Position numbers and translations under genes: made by a program. From contig CAIYQF010000102.1 of assembly GCA_903928325.1 (NCBI GenBank), positions 1 through 13,774 on the forward strand: DNA of 13,774 bases, written 5' to 3'. The notes beneath the pieces were generated by a model. It saw only the letters and a program-made list of their open reading frames with translations, searched no databases and was not told the DNA's origin. This document shows positions 6,748 through 13,571 of the stretch, in pieces (the stretch's first letter is position 1; the number at the start of each line of letters is the position of its first letter). This DNA is from an uncultured beta proteobacterium. Lineage in GTDB: Bacteria > Pseudomonadota > Gammaproteobacteria > Burkholderiales > Burkholderiaceae_C.

Positions 6748-7521
6748 ATGTCATCTCATCAAGTCTTGTTTGGTTTCCACGCTGTGGAGGTTCGTCTTAA
6801 AACCGCCGCCGCATCGATTGTTGAAATTTATTACGAGCCCACGCGCCGTGATGTGCGCATGCGCCAGTTTTTGGACCGCGCGCGCGAAGCCGGGGTGCGC
6901 CTGATTGAAGCCGACGGCATTCGGCTATCCAAACTGTGCGGTGGCCATGGCCACCAGGGAGTGGCAGCGCGGGTTCAGGCCCTGGAGCAGGTGCATTCCC
7001 TCGATGAGTTGCTGGAAAACCTGGAAGCTTCCCAACTGGCCCTGCCGGTTGAGAAGCGTTTTGCACCTTTGATTTTGGTGCTCGACGGCATCACCGACCC
7101 CCACAACTTAGGCGCTTGCCTGCGCGTGGCCGACGGCGCCGGCGTACACGCCGTCATTGCGCCGAAAGACCACGCCGCAGGCATCAACGCCACGGTGGCC
7201 AAGGTGGCAAGCGGCGCGGCGCAAACCGTGCCTTACTTTATGGTGACCAACCTGGCGCGCACCTTGGTCGAGCTCAAGGAGCGCAATATCTGGGTCATTG
7301 GCACCAGCGACGTGGCCACCCAAACGCTGTACCAGGCCGATTTGCGCGGGCCGGTGGCCTTGGTGCTAGGTTCCGAGGGCAACGGAATGCGCCAATTGAC
7401 CACCAAAACCTGCGACCAACTGGTGCGCATTCCCATGATGGGTGCGGTGGAGAGCCTGAACGTGTCGGTCGCCAGCGGCGTGTGTTTGTTCGAGGCGCTG
7501 CGCCAACGCAGCACGGTTTAA
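6748..7521 (+). CDS. rlmB: 23S rRNA (guanosine-2'-O)-methyltransferase RlmB
   Basis: A 257-aa SpoU/TrmH-family enzyme that methylates the ribose of G2251 (E. coli numbering) in the 23S rRNA P-loop using S-adenosylmethionine. The N-terminal RNA-binding domain (1-75) begins HQVLFGFHAVEVRL and contains CGGHGHQGVAARV. The SPOUT knot carries motif 1 DGITDPHNLGACLR (113-126, Asn120 and Arg126), motif 2 LVLGSEGNGM (205-214, Glu210), and motif 3 IPMMGAVESLNVSVA (228-242, with Glu235, Ser236 and Asn238). Length fits RlmB (about 245). The start is fixed by the domain beginning at residue 4 and by the in-frame ATG just after a GATAAT box. It ends 9 bp short of the convergent ChrA gene. Confidence 0.96.
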   Translation: MSSHQVLFGFHAVEVRLKTAAASIVEIYYEPTRRDVRMRQFLDRAREAGVRLIEADGIRLSKLCGGHGHQGVAARVQALEQVHSLDELLENLEASQLALPVEKRFAPLILVLDGITDPHNLGACLRVADGAGVHAVIAPKDHAAGINATVAKVASGAAQTVPYFMVTNLARTLVELKERNIWVIGTSDVATQTLYQADLRGPVALVLGSEGNGMRQLTTKTCDQLVRIPMMGAVESLNVSVASGVCLFEALRQRSTV

Positions 7522-7530
7522 GCTACGCAG

Positions 7531-8124
7531 CTAAACCCAGCCCCACGCTCCGGCCCCGGCGCCAAGGGCTAAGAGCCACAGCAGGTGGATGCGGGTTTTC
7601 CAGATCAACAGTACCGCTGCCAGCGTGAGGAGCCATAAGCCCGGTGCGTGGCTGAAATTTCCGTGGCTAGCCGTCAAAATCCAGCCGGTAGCGACCAAGA
7701 GGGCAATGACGATAGGCGCCAAGCACGACTTGAAAGCCCGCACGGCCATCCGATGGCGATTCTGGTGCCCCCAGCGCGTTGCAAAAAAAGTCAGCGTGGT
7801 GCTGGGCAGCAAGATACCCACCATACAGGCTACCATGCAAGCCCCGGCCATCGCCCAAGCCGACGCACCGCCCAGCAGCCCGCCACCGGCCGTCATGCCC
7901 ACGCTCCAGCCCAACACCGCGACAAACAGCACATTGGGGCCGGGGGCGGCTTGCGCCAGCGCGATGGAGGCGCTGAATTGGCTGTCCGAGAGCCATCCCG
8001 TTTCACCAACCAGGTAGCGGTGCATGTCCGGCACGGTGGTTATCGCCCCGCCGATAGACAGCAGGGACAAGAGCACAAAGTGCCCAAAAAGCCCGACCAA
8101 GTCACCCCAGGAAAAACTGCTCAT
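7531..8124 (-). CDS. Short-chain chromate/anion transporter, ChrA (CHR) family, second half
   Basis: A 197-aa integral membrane protein with one CHR domain, matching one half of a long ChrA such as the roughly 400-aa Pseudomonas chromate efflux protein. CHR hallmarks are the SIGGA segment (23-27) in the first helix and PGPN (61-64) after ALAQAA. Four or more further hydrophobic helices follow to the C-terminus. It overlaps the preceding CHR gene by ATGA (8121-8124). Paired short-chain CHR proteins are known to work together, each inserting in opposite orientation; that this pair does so is inferred. The substrate may be chromate or sulfate, or may be something else, since many CHR homologues do not confer chromate resistance. 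It is the last gene of the overlapping minus-strand series. Confidence 0.88.
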   Translation of the reverse strand: MSSFSWGDLVGLFGHFVLLSLLSIGGAITTVPDMHRYLVGETGWLSDSQFSASIALAQAAPGPNVLFVAVLGWSVGMTAGGGLLGGASAWAMAGACMVACMVGILLPSTTLTFFATRWGHQNRHRMAVRAFKSCLAPIVIALLVATGWILTASHGNFSHAPGLWLLTLAAVLLIWKTRIHLLWLLALGAGAGAWGWV

Positions 8125-8750
8125 TGCCTAGCTTGCTCTGCGTGGCCAAGGCCGCTTATGCAGTGGTACGCCCAGGCATATGCCGGAATTCCCAAGCCCA
8201 AAAGCACCCACACCAAGGGGATGCGCAAGCCAATAATCGCCACCAAGGTCAGGCTGGCCAGGACGGTGCAGACGGCAATGCCCATGGGGTTGTCCTTGAG
8301 CGCAGGGACCAGTTTGAGGCCGGTTCCGGCAACCAGGCCGGCAGATACCGCTCCCATGCCGCGCAAGGCACCTTGCACCATAGGGTTTTGACCCAAGCCG
8401 GCCAAAGTTACGGCCAATGCCAAGACCAGCAGCAGCGGCAGCGCAGTCATGCCAGCCAAAGCCGCCAAACCGCCGCGCCAGCCAAAGTAACGGTCACCAA
8501 CCATCAGCGCCAAATTCACCACGTTGGGTCCAGGCATGATTTGCGCCACCGCCCAGTCTTCGACAAACTCTTCCTGGCTAAGCCACTGCTTTTTATCCAC
8601 CAGTTCGCGCTGCACCACCGACAAAACTCCGCCAAATCCTTGCAGTGCCAGCCAAGTAAAGGCGTAAAAAAGCTGCTGCAGTGAGGCGGGGCGCTGGCGT
8701 GGGGCCTGTGTGCTGGTATCTGCAGGGTGCATCGGTAATGAGCGGTTCAT
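8121..8750 (-). CDS. Short-chain chromate/anion transporter, ChrA (CHR) family, first half
   Basis: A 209-aa membrane protein with a 24-residue polar N-terminal extension, then a CHR domain: QGFGGVLSVVQRELV with FGG at 39-41, and IMPGPNVVN with PGPN at 73-76. Several hydrophobic helices follow (about 93-120, 130-150, 155-195). It pairs with the next gene to make the equivalent of one full-length ChrA. The frame is open to a GTG at 8762, but ATG at 8748-8750 is preferred because it forms an ATGA overlap with the upstream DUF1254 gene, as at the neighbouring junctions. Another Met (8732) lies still closer to the domain. No Shine-Dalgarno is visible, so coupling by re-initiation is likely. Confidence 0.88.
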   Translation of the reverse strand: MNRSLPMHPADTSTQAPRQRPASLQQLFYAFTWLALQGFGGVLSVVQRELVDKKQWLSQEEFVEDWAVAQIMPGPNVVNLALMVGDRYFGWRGGLAALAGMTALPLLLVLALAVTLAGLGQNPMVQGALRGMGAVSAGLVAGTGLKLVPALKDNPMGIAVCTVLASLTLVAIIGLRIPLVWVLLGLGIPAYAWAYHCISGLGHAEQARQ

Positions 8751-9310
8751 GCAGGGTTGCACCGCAGGGTACGCCGGGCGGTTTCCAGGACCATGCTTTC
8801 GCGCGCGTAGTCGCTGGTCAAAACCCGCATCAGCAAAAAGCCCTGGCGCGACGGGCTGACCACCACCTCGGCACCCGGCGCGATGGCGTGGCCTTGGTTG
8901 TCCCCTGTGTCAGGCACCAGCCACAGGTCGATGGCTTCACCCTGCGCTTGGCGGTCGTTGCGAACGAAAAAATTGTCGCTGTTGGAAGCGTACAAGGCGA
9001 CTGACCAGTAGTTGGTCAACACGGGGGCCGTTTGTATCCGAACCGGTCCTTCGCTGAGGTCAAAAGCGCATACCGAATACAGCATGTCCGGGCTGGGCAT
9101 GACGACGCTGCGGGAACGGGCGCTGACGGGCTCCGGGAAAGCCGCCTGGTTGTGCATATTCATTGTTTGCGCTTGCGGACCGTGCATCAGCACCTGCATG
9201 ATGACGCGCGGCGCGGCCCATACCGTGAGCAAATGGGCCAGCACGGCGGTCACTAGCAAGGACAACACGCGGTAGAACCACAGCCGTTGGTGCTCGGTGA
9301 AGGTTTTCAT
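8747..9310 (-). CDS. Membrane-anchored DUF1254 protein
   Basis: A 187-aa protein with one N-terminal transmembrane helix (about 12-32) and a soluble, probably periplasmic, domain. SPDMLYSVCAFDLSEGPVRI (73-92) and YWSVALYASNSDNFFVRND (101-119) resemble the DUF1254 family pattern of Asp-x-Leu-Tyr-Ser followed by a Tyr/Trp strand and NNF. In many bacteria DUF1254 is the N-terminal half of a larger protein whose C-terminal half is DUF1214; here DUF1214 is the preceding gene. GGGGA lies about 7 nt before the ATG at 9310. The start overlaps the DUF1214 stop, and the stop overlaps the ChrA start, both as ATGA. Biochemical role is unknown. Confidence 0.75.
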   Translation of the reverse strand: MKTFTEHQRLWFYRVLSLLVTAVLAHLLTVWAAPRVIMQVLMHGPQAQTMNMHNQAAFPEPVSARSRSVVMPSPDMLYSVCAFDLSEGPVRIQTAPVLTNYWSVALYASNSDNFFVRNDRQAQGEAIDLWLVPDTGDNQGHAIAPGAEVVVSPSRQGFLLMRVLTSDYARESMVLETARRTLRCNPA

Positions 9311-9921
9311 GCGCAGTCCCCGATCTTTTGTATAGCGGGCGCCACCAGCGATTGGGGTGCCGCTTGCAGCGCAGGCGCAGGGTTGTACAGGCGCAGCGTC
9401 AAAACCAGCGGGCGCTGGCCGGGGGTGGGCAGCCAGTACAAACCCGGCTGCTGCGTGGGACCGGTGCTCAAGGTGAACGCGCCAGCGGCGTCGAACACAG
9501 CGTTGGCGCCGTTGAAGCTGTAATGCCCGTTGGGTGCGTCAAATAAAAACAAGTCCTCGGCGTAAGCCGTGATACTCCACCACCGCGCCAGGGGCGGTAC
9601 GCCGCTGATGCGGTAGTTGCACTGTGCGCGCAGCGCGTGCCCGGCGTCGTCACGGGTGGCGACAAAGTACATGGTCTCATCGCGGCCCAGCGCCAGCAGG
9701 GCGTTGACGGCCACCGTGGCGCGGGTGTACAAGCCGGCGTCTTGGCTGCCCGCGTGCATATTGGCGCGCCACGCACCCACTTCCACGGACGGGTTGAGCC
9801 AAGGCGCTTTCTTCAGTACCCACCAGGCCGATCCCACGCCCAGGGACACGGCAACCAGATACAAAACGGCACCAATGGCAATCCGCTTGGCTGGCAGGCT
9901 CCAATGGGCTTTATTGCTCAT
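9307..9921 (-). CDS. Membrane-anchored DUF1214 protein
   Basis: A 204-aa protein with an N-terminal transmembrane helix (about 14-36) and a soluble domain. Features recalling DUF1214 are ARWWSITAYAEDLFLFDAPN (112-131), the ATVAVNALLALGRDETMYF segment (68-86), and the final strand LVLTLRLYNPAP. The frame is open upstream to 10062, but that extension lies antisense to nothing useful and overlaps the real upstream gene; ATG at 9919-9921 gives the same ATGA overlap (9918-9921) seen at the neighbouring junctions and puts the membrane helix at the N-terminus. It is the natural partner of the following DUF1254 gene. Function unknown. Confidence 0.75.
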   Translation of the reverse strand: MSNKAHWSLPAKRIAIGAVLYLVAVSLGVGSAWWVLKKAPWLNPSVEVGAWRANMHAGSQDAGLYTRATVAVNALLALGRDETMYFVATRDDAGHALRAQCNYRISGVPPLARWWSITAYAEDLFLFDAPNGHYSFNGANAVFDAAGAFTLSTGPTQQPGLYWLPTPGQRPLVLTLRLYNPAPALQAAPQSLVAPAIQKIGDCA

Positions 9922-10202
9922 AGACGGCTTGGGTCTTCGGCAGTCTGGCGCGCAGCCCTGGCTAGTGGCATCCAGTGCAGCAAGCCAAACAGCAGGGCCA
10001 GCGCCACGCTGGTGAGCAAGGGTCCGGGGTAGCTTTTGACGTATTTGAAGGCCAGCACGCACTCCAACACATGCACCGCGATCAGGGCCAGCGCCAGCTT
10101 TTGCACCACCGGCGCGGCGCCCATGGGCAGCGCCACAAACAAGCTGATGATGGCCACTAGGTAGGTGGCGCTGAGCAGGGCTTTGGAGAGGGTGTTGGCC
10201 AT
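9918..10202 (-). CDS. Small four-helix membrane protein, possibly DUF1145-like
   Basis: A 94-aa, very hydrophobic protein with about three to four membrane segments (near 10-28, 32-48 and 58-78). The stretch LALALIAVHVLECVLAFKYV recalls small YhhL/DUF1145 membrane proteins, in which a conserved His and Glu lie in a helix; this assignment is tentative. There is no signal peptide. Its stop overlaps the DUF1214 start by ATGA, so it appears to belong to the same operon. It begins 48 bp after the metallo-hydrolase gene on the same strand, with no strong terminator between. No good ribosome site is seen before the ATG. Confidence 0.65.
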   Translation of the reverse strand: MANTLSKALLSATYLVAIISLFVALPMGAAPVVQKLALALIAVHVLECVLAFKYVKSYPGPLLTSVALALLFGLLHWMPLARAARQTAEDPSRL

Positions 10203-10250
10203 GGTTAAGGACGGATGGGTTACAGGGACCTGAAGGCGACCGGTGGCGGT

Positions 10251-11339
10251 TTACATCAGGCGCTTCTTGTCGATCACGGTGGAGTTGGCGGGCAAGATGA
10301 ACAGCATACCGTCTTCGCCCACAGTGATCGGGCCGCTAAAGAATTTGGCCGCATCGCCCACAAAGGCCGAGTAAGCGAATTTAATTGGTAATGGGGGCAC
10401 GATGTGGTTGAACACCAGTTGCTTGACCTGGGCGCTCTGGGCTTGGGCAGCAGCTTGTTCAGGCGTGGTGTGGTAGGTCAGGATGTCACGCATGACATGG
10501 GACAGGTTGCCCATGCCCTTGCTCTCGAATTCAATCTCCAAAACCTTGACCAGCGTGGGCTGCAGGGCCTCATGTACTAGCAGGTCTGCGCCTTTCGCTG
10601 CGGCCACCAAGGACGGCGTGGGCGTGGTGTCGCCGCTGATAACGACAGAGCGGCCTTTGTAGTCAAAGCGGTAGCCCACTGCCGGCTCGACCGGCGCGTG
10701 GTTGACGCGGAACGCGGTAATTTTGAGGCCATGGTCCTCCACCACCACCACCGTGTCGCCTTGGCCAACGGCGGGCAAGGCAAAGGGACTACCTTTGCCG
10801 CCGCTGCCGCCCGAAGGCATGATTTTTTCGGTGTGGTGCGCCACGCGGTAGCCGTAGTCCAGCACATAGGCGGATCTGAATCCGTCGACCACCTTGTCCA
10901 CGCCGGTCGGGCCATAAATCGGCAGCGGCGCGGTGGCGCTGGCCAAGCCCCAGTGCTGCAACATAAAGGGGCTCAGACCATCAATGTGGTCAGAGTGGAA
11001 GTGGGTCAGCAGCAGGGCCTCCATCTTGCCCGTCGGCAGACCCATGTAACCCATATTGCGCGCCGAGCCTTCGCCCGCGTCCACAACAAACAGGCGATCC
11101 CCCGCGATCACAGCAGTGCACGGCCCCGCTCGCGTCGGGTCTGGAAAAGGGGAACCGGTGCCGCAAAGCGCTACATGCAAGCCGTCGGGCAGGGTGGGAA
11201 TGATGTTACGGCCCACATTGGCGTGCGCCACGCGCTGCAGTAAGGCAGTGCCCACCTGTTTCTGAAAGACCCAGACCACAGCCGCCAAAACCAGCAACAG
11301 AGCCACCAACCCGACCAGAACTTTTTTCAACAATTGCAT
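10251..11339 (-). CDS. Membrane-anchored MBL-fold hydrolase, RNase Z-like
   Basis: A 362-aa protein with a single N-terminal membrane helix or uncleaved signal (about 5-25), then a metallo-beta-lactamase fold. Metal ligands are present: HFHSDH (His113, His115, Asp117, His118), His214 in NHAPVEPAVGYR, Asp237 in SGDT, and His312 in NHIVPP. NHAPVEPAVGYR and the order of motifs recall RNase Z/ElaC and arylsulfatase-like MBL enzymes rather than beta-lactamases. The N-terminal anchor argues against tRNA processing and for a periplasmic or membrane-face substrate, which cannot be named. The start at 11337-11339 has GGGG about 8 nt upstream. It is the first gene of the minus-strand cluster leading into the DUF and ChrA genes. 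A 12-bp palindrome lies 36-47 bp upstream. Confidence 0.9.
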   Translation of the reverse strand: MQLLKKVLVGLVALLLVLAAVVWVFQKQVGTALLQRVAHANVGRNIIPTLPDGLHVALCGTGSPFPDPTRAGPCTAVIAGDRLFVVDAGEGSARNMGYMGLPTGKMEALLLTHFHSDHIDGLSPFMLQHWGLASATAPLPIYGPTGVDKVVDGFRSAYVLDYGYRVAHHTEKIMPSGGSGGKGSPFALPAVGQGDTVVVVEDHGLKITAFRVNHAPVEPAVGYRFDYKGRSVVISGDTTPTPSLVAAAKGADLLVHEALQPTLVKVLEIEFESKGMGNLSHVMRDILTYHTTPEQAAAQAQSAQVKQLVFNHIVPPLPIKFAYSAFVGDAAKFFSGPITVGEDGMLFILPANSTVIDKKRLM

Positions 11340-11350
11340 ACGTACGCCCC

Positions 11351-11386
11351 AATTTTCAAAAATTCATTGTCGCATACACATGTGTA
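11351..11386. promoter_or_regulatory. Palindromes upstream of the MBL hydrolase gene, possible operator
   Basis: TACACATGTGTA (11375-11386) is a perfect 12-bp palindrome. AATTTTCAAAAATT (11351-11364) is a second near-perfect inverted repeat (AATTTT, CA, AAAATT). Both lie in the 72-bp gap between the MBL start codon (11339) and the fadJ-like stop (11412). The position suits an operator or promoter for the MBL-DUF-ChrA cluster. No convincing -35/-10 pair was found on the minus strand, so the regulatory role is inferred. Confidence 0.35.
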
Positions 11387-11391
11387 CGGAT

Positions 11392-11411
11392 GGGTGGGGT
11401 TTGCCCCTCCC
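11392..11411 (-). terminator. GC-rich hairpin directly after the fadJ-like stop codon
   Basis: Read on the minus strand, GGGAGGGG and CCCCACCC pair around a CAAA loop: seven G-C pairs with one A-A mismatch. The hairpin starts at the base after the TAA stop. It lacks a following T-run, so it may be a weak terminator or a 3'-end stabiliser rather than a classic intrinsic terminator. Confidence 0.4.
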
Positions 11412-13571
11412 TTAGTACACCGGCTCAAACTTTCGGATGGCGGCCTTCACCGCGTCCGTCACTAAAAAACCGGGGCCGTACTGGCTGGACAACTCCGCGC
11501 AACGCGCAGCGAATGCGTCAACGCCCATGCCATAAATGAACTGCATGGCGCCCCCCGTCCAGGCCGGAAAGCCGATGCCAAAAATCGAGCCGATATTGGC
11601 GTCGTGCACCGAGGTGAGCACGTTTTCGCTCAGGCAGCGAGCGGTTTCCACCGCTTGGCGGTACAGCAGGCGGTCTTTGAGGTCGGCAATCGTCCAGGCC
11701 ACGTCCGGCTTTTCATACAAGGCTTTGAGCTGCGGCCACAGGTGTTTTTTGGCGCCTTTCTCGGCGGGGTAGTCGTAAAAGCCGCCGCCACCGGCGCGCC
11801 CTAGGCGCTGGTGCTGGCGCACCATTTGGGCCACCAGCGCCTCGCCGGGCGTCGGCACATAGGTTTTGCCCTCAGCGGCAAAGTCGGCAATGGTTTGGTC
11901 CATCACGTGCACGCTCAGGGTGAGCGCGGTTTCGTCCAACACCGCCAGCGGGCCCACCGGCATGCCGCATTGCATGCCCGCGTTTTCAATGGCGGCGGCC
12001 GGAATGCCTTCGCCCAGCATGGCGGCGCCTTCCATCACAAAAGTGCCAAACACCCGGCTGGTGAAAAACCCGCGCGAATCGTTCACCACAATCGGTATCT
12101 TGCCAATGGCTTGCACATAGTCAAAAGCGCGCGCCACCGTCTCGTCATCGGTGGCTTGGCCACGGATGATTTCGACGAGCTTCATCTTGTCCACGGGGCT
12201 GAAAAAGTGGATGCCAACAAACTTGTCGGGCGCGGTGGACGCCTTGGCCAGTCCGCTAATGGGCAGGGTGGAGGTGTTTGACGCAAAAAATCCGCCCGCT
12301 TTGAGCAGTGGCTCAGCCTCTTGGGTAACGCGCGCCTTGAGCTCGCGGTTCTCGAACACCGCCTCGATGATCAAGTCGCAGTCTTGCAGGTCAGGCAGAG
12401 CGGCGGTCGGGTGGATCAGGCCCAGCAATTTTTCTTGCGCAGCGGCCGTCATGCGGCCCTTGTCCACCAAGCCCTGGCTGATCTTGGCGCTGTAGGCCTT
12501 GCCCGCATCAGCCTTTTCCTGGCTCACGTCCTTGAGCACCGAGGTGATGCCCTTGCTGGCTTGCACATAGGCAATGCCCGCGCCCATCATGCCCGCGCCC
12601 AGCAGCCCGACCTTGGTCGGCTTGAAGCGCGCCGCCAGAGTTGGGCGCGACTGGCCGCTCTTGATGGCGTTCATATTAAAGAAAAAGGTATTGATCATGG
12701 AGCGCGCGTTGACGCCGGTCATGAGCTGGGCCAGGTGGCGGCTCTCGATGCGCAGCGCCGTGGGCATGTCGACCTGCAAGCCCTCGACCATGCAGGCCAA
12801 GATGGCCTCAGGCGCCGGGTAATTGCCGCGCGTTTGCTTGGCCAACATGGCCGGTGCCACGGACAGCATGCCCGCCACTTTGGGGCTGGATGGCAGGCCG
12901 CCGGGCACTTTGTAGTCCTTGGCTTCCCAGGGGTGCTGCGCGTTGGGGTTGGCCGCAATCCAGGCCAGGGCCTGGGCGCGCATTTCGGCTTGCGCCCCTT
13001 CACCGGGCTGCACCAAGGCATGCACCAGCCCCATCTCGTGCGCTTGGGCGGGGGTAAAGGTTTTGCCTTCCACCAGGTAGGGCTGCGCGCCCATCAGGCC
13101 GAGGTGGCGGGTCATCTTGGTCACGCCGCTGGCGCCGGGCAGCAAGCCAAGCGTCACTTCGGGCAGGCCAAACTGGATCTTGCGGTCGTCAATGGCAATG
13201 CGGTGGTGGCCTATCAGCGCCACTTCCCAGCCGCCACCCAGCGCAGTGCCGCCCAGCAGGCTGACCACCGGCTTGCCTAGCGTCTCCAGGGTGCGAAAAT
13301 CGTGCTTGATGCGCTCTATCTCTTCAAAAATTCGCCCGGCGTCGCTGGGGCGAATGCGCATGGTGGCCTTCAAATCCGCCCCGGCAAAAAAGGTCGTTTT
13401 GGCCGAGGTGAGCACGATGCCGCGAATCGCATCCTTGTCGTGCAGCACTTGCGCGGCCAGGGCGTGCATGTCCTCGTACCACTGCGCGCACATGGTGTTC
13501 ACGGGGGAGCCGGGTTCGTCAAAGGTGACGGTGGCAATGCCGTCGTGCAGTTCGTATTTGATGGTTTTCAT
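11412..13571 (-). CDS. fadJ: Bifunctional enoyl-CoA hydratase / 3-hydroxyacyl-CoA dehydrogenase
   Basis: A 719-aa multifunctional beta-oxidation protein. The N-terminal crotonase domain (about 1-200) has the oxyanion-hole segment FFAGADL (61-67) and both catalytic glutamates: Glu116 in ALGGGWE and Glu138 in FGLPEVTLGLLPG. The dehydrogenase part begins with the Rossmann motif VGLLGAGMMGAGI (321-333), followed by SNTSTLPI (431-438), catalytic His455 in HFFSPVDKMKLVEII, and a C-terminal 3HCDH domain with repeat. Length matches FadJ/FadB (714-729). ATG at 13569-13571 is used because MKTIKYELHDGIATVTF starts the fold; the 16 codons upstream are antisense-like and inside the thiolase end. A GGAGAG ribosome site lies 6 nt before it. 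Thiolase first, then the multifunctional gene, matches fadI-fadJ rather than fadB-fadA order; the FadJ/FadB choice is otherwise open. Confidence 0.93.
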   Translation of the reverse strand: MKTIKYELHDGIATVTFDEPGSPVNTMCAQWYEDMHALAAQVLHDKDAIRGIVLTSAKTTFFAGADLKATMRIRPSDAGRIFEEIERIKHDFRTLETLGKPVVSLLGGTALGGGWEVALIGHHRIAIDDRKIQFGLPEVTLGLLPGASGVTKMTRHLGLMGAQPYLVEGKTFTPAQAHEMGLVHALVQPGEGAQAEMRAQALAWIAANPNAQHPWEAKDYKVPGGLPSSPKVAGMLSVAPAMLAKQTRGNYPAPEAILACMVEGLQVDMPTALRIESRHLAQLMTGVNARSMINTFFFNMNAIKSGQSRPTLAARFKPTKVGLLGAGMMGAGIAYVQASKGITSVLKDVSQEKADAGKAYSAKISQGLVDKGRMTAAAQEKLLGLIHPTAALPDLQDCDLIIEAVFENRELKARVTQEAEPLLKAGGFFASNTSTLPISGLAKASTAPDKFVGIHFFSPVDKMKLVEIIRGQATDDETVARAFDYVQAIGKIPIVVNDSRGFFTSRVFGTFVMEGAAMLGEGIPAAAIENAGMQCGMPVGPLAVLDETALTLSVHVMDQTIADFAAEGKTYVPTPGEALVAQMVRQHQRLGRAGGGGFYDYPAEKGAKKHLWPQLKALYEKPDVAWTIADLKDRLLYRQAVETARCLSENVLTSVHDANIGSIFGIGFPAWTGGAMQFIYGMGVDAFAARCAELSSQYGPGFLVTDAVKAAIRKFEPVY

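Noticed and set aside
7648..8391. 247-codon frame on the + strand across both ChrA halves
   Set aside because: It is antisense to two genes with clear CHR motifs; Gln/His/Arg/Pro-rich translation without domain character.
8121..8750. Idea that the two ChrA genes are one gene broken by a frameshift
   Set aside because: Each half has its own start, its own complete CHR domain and a clean ATGA junction, and paired short-chain CHR genes are a known form of this family.
9922..10062. N-terminal extension of the DUF1214 gene
   Set aside because: It overlaps the small membrane protein gene in another frame and would put the membrane anchor 60 residues in; the ATGA overlap supports 9921.
12321..13280. 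Open frame of 319 codons on the + strand
   Set aside because: It is fully antisense to the fadJ-like gene, whose motifs are all intact. The translation is His/Gly/Ala-rich and low in complexity, typical of a shadow frame in GC-rich DNA.
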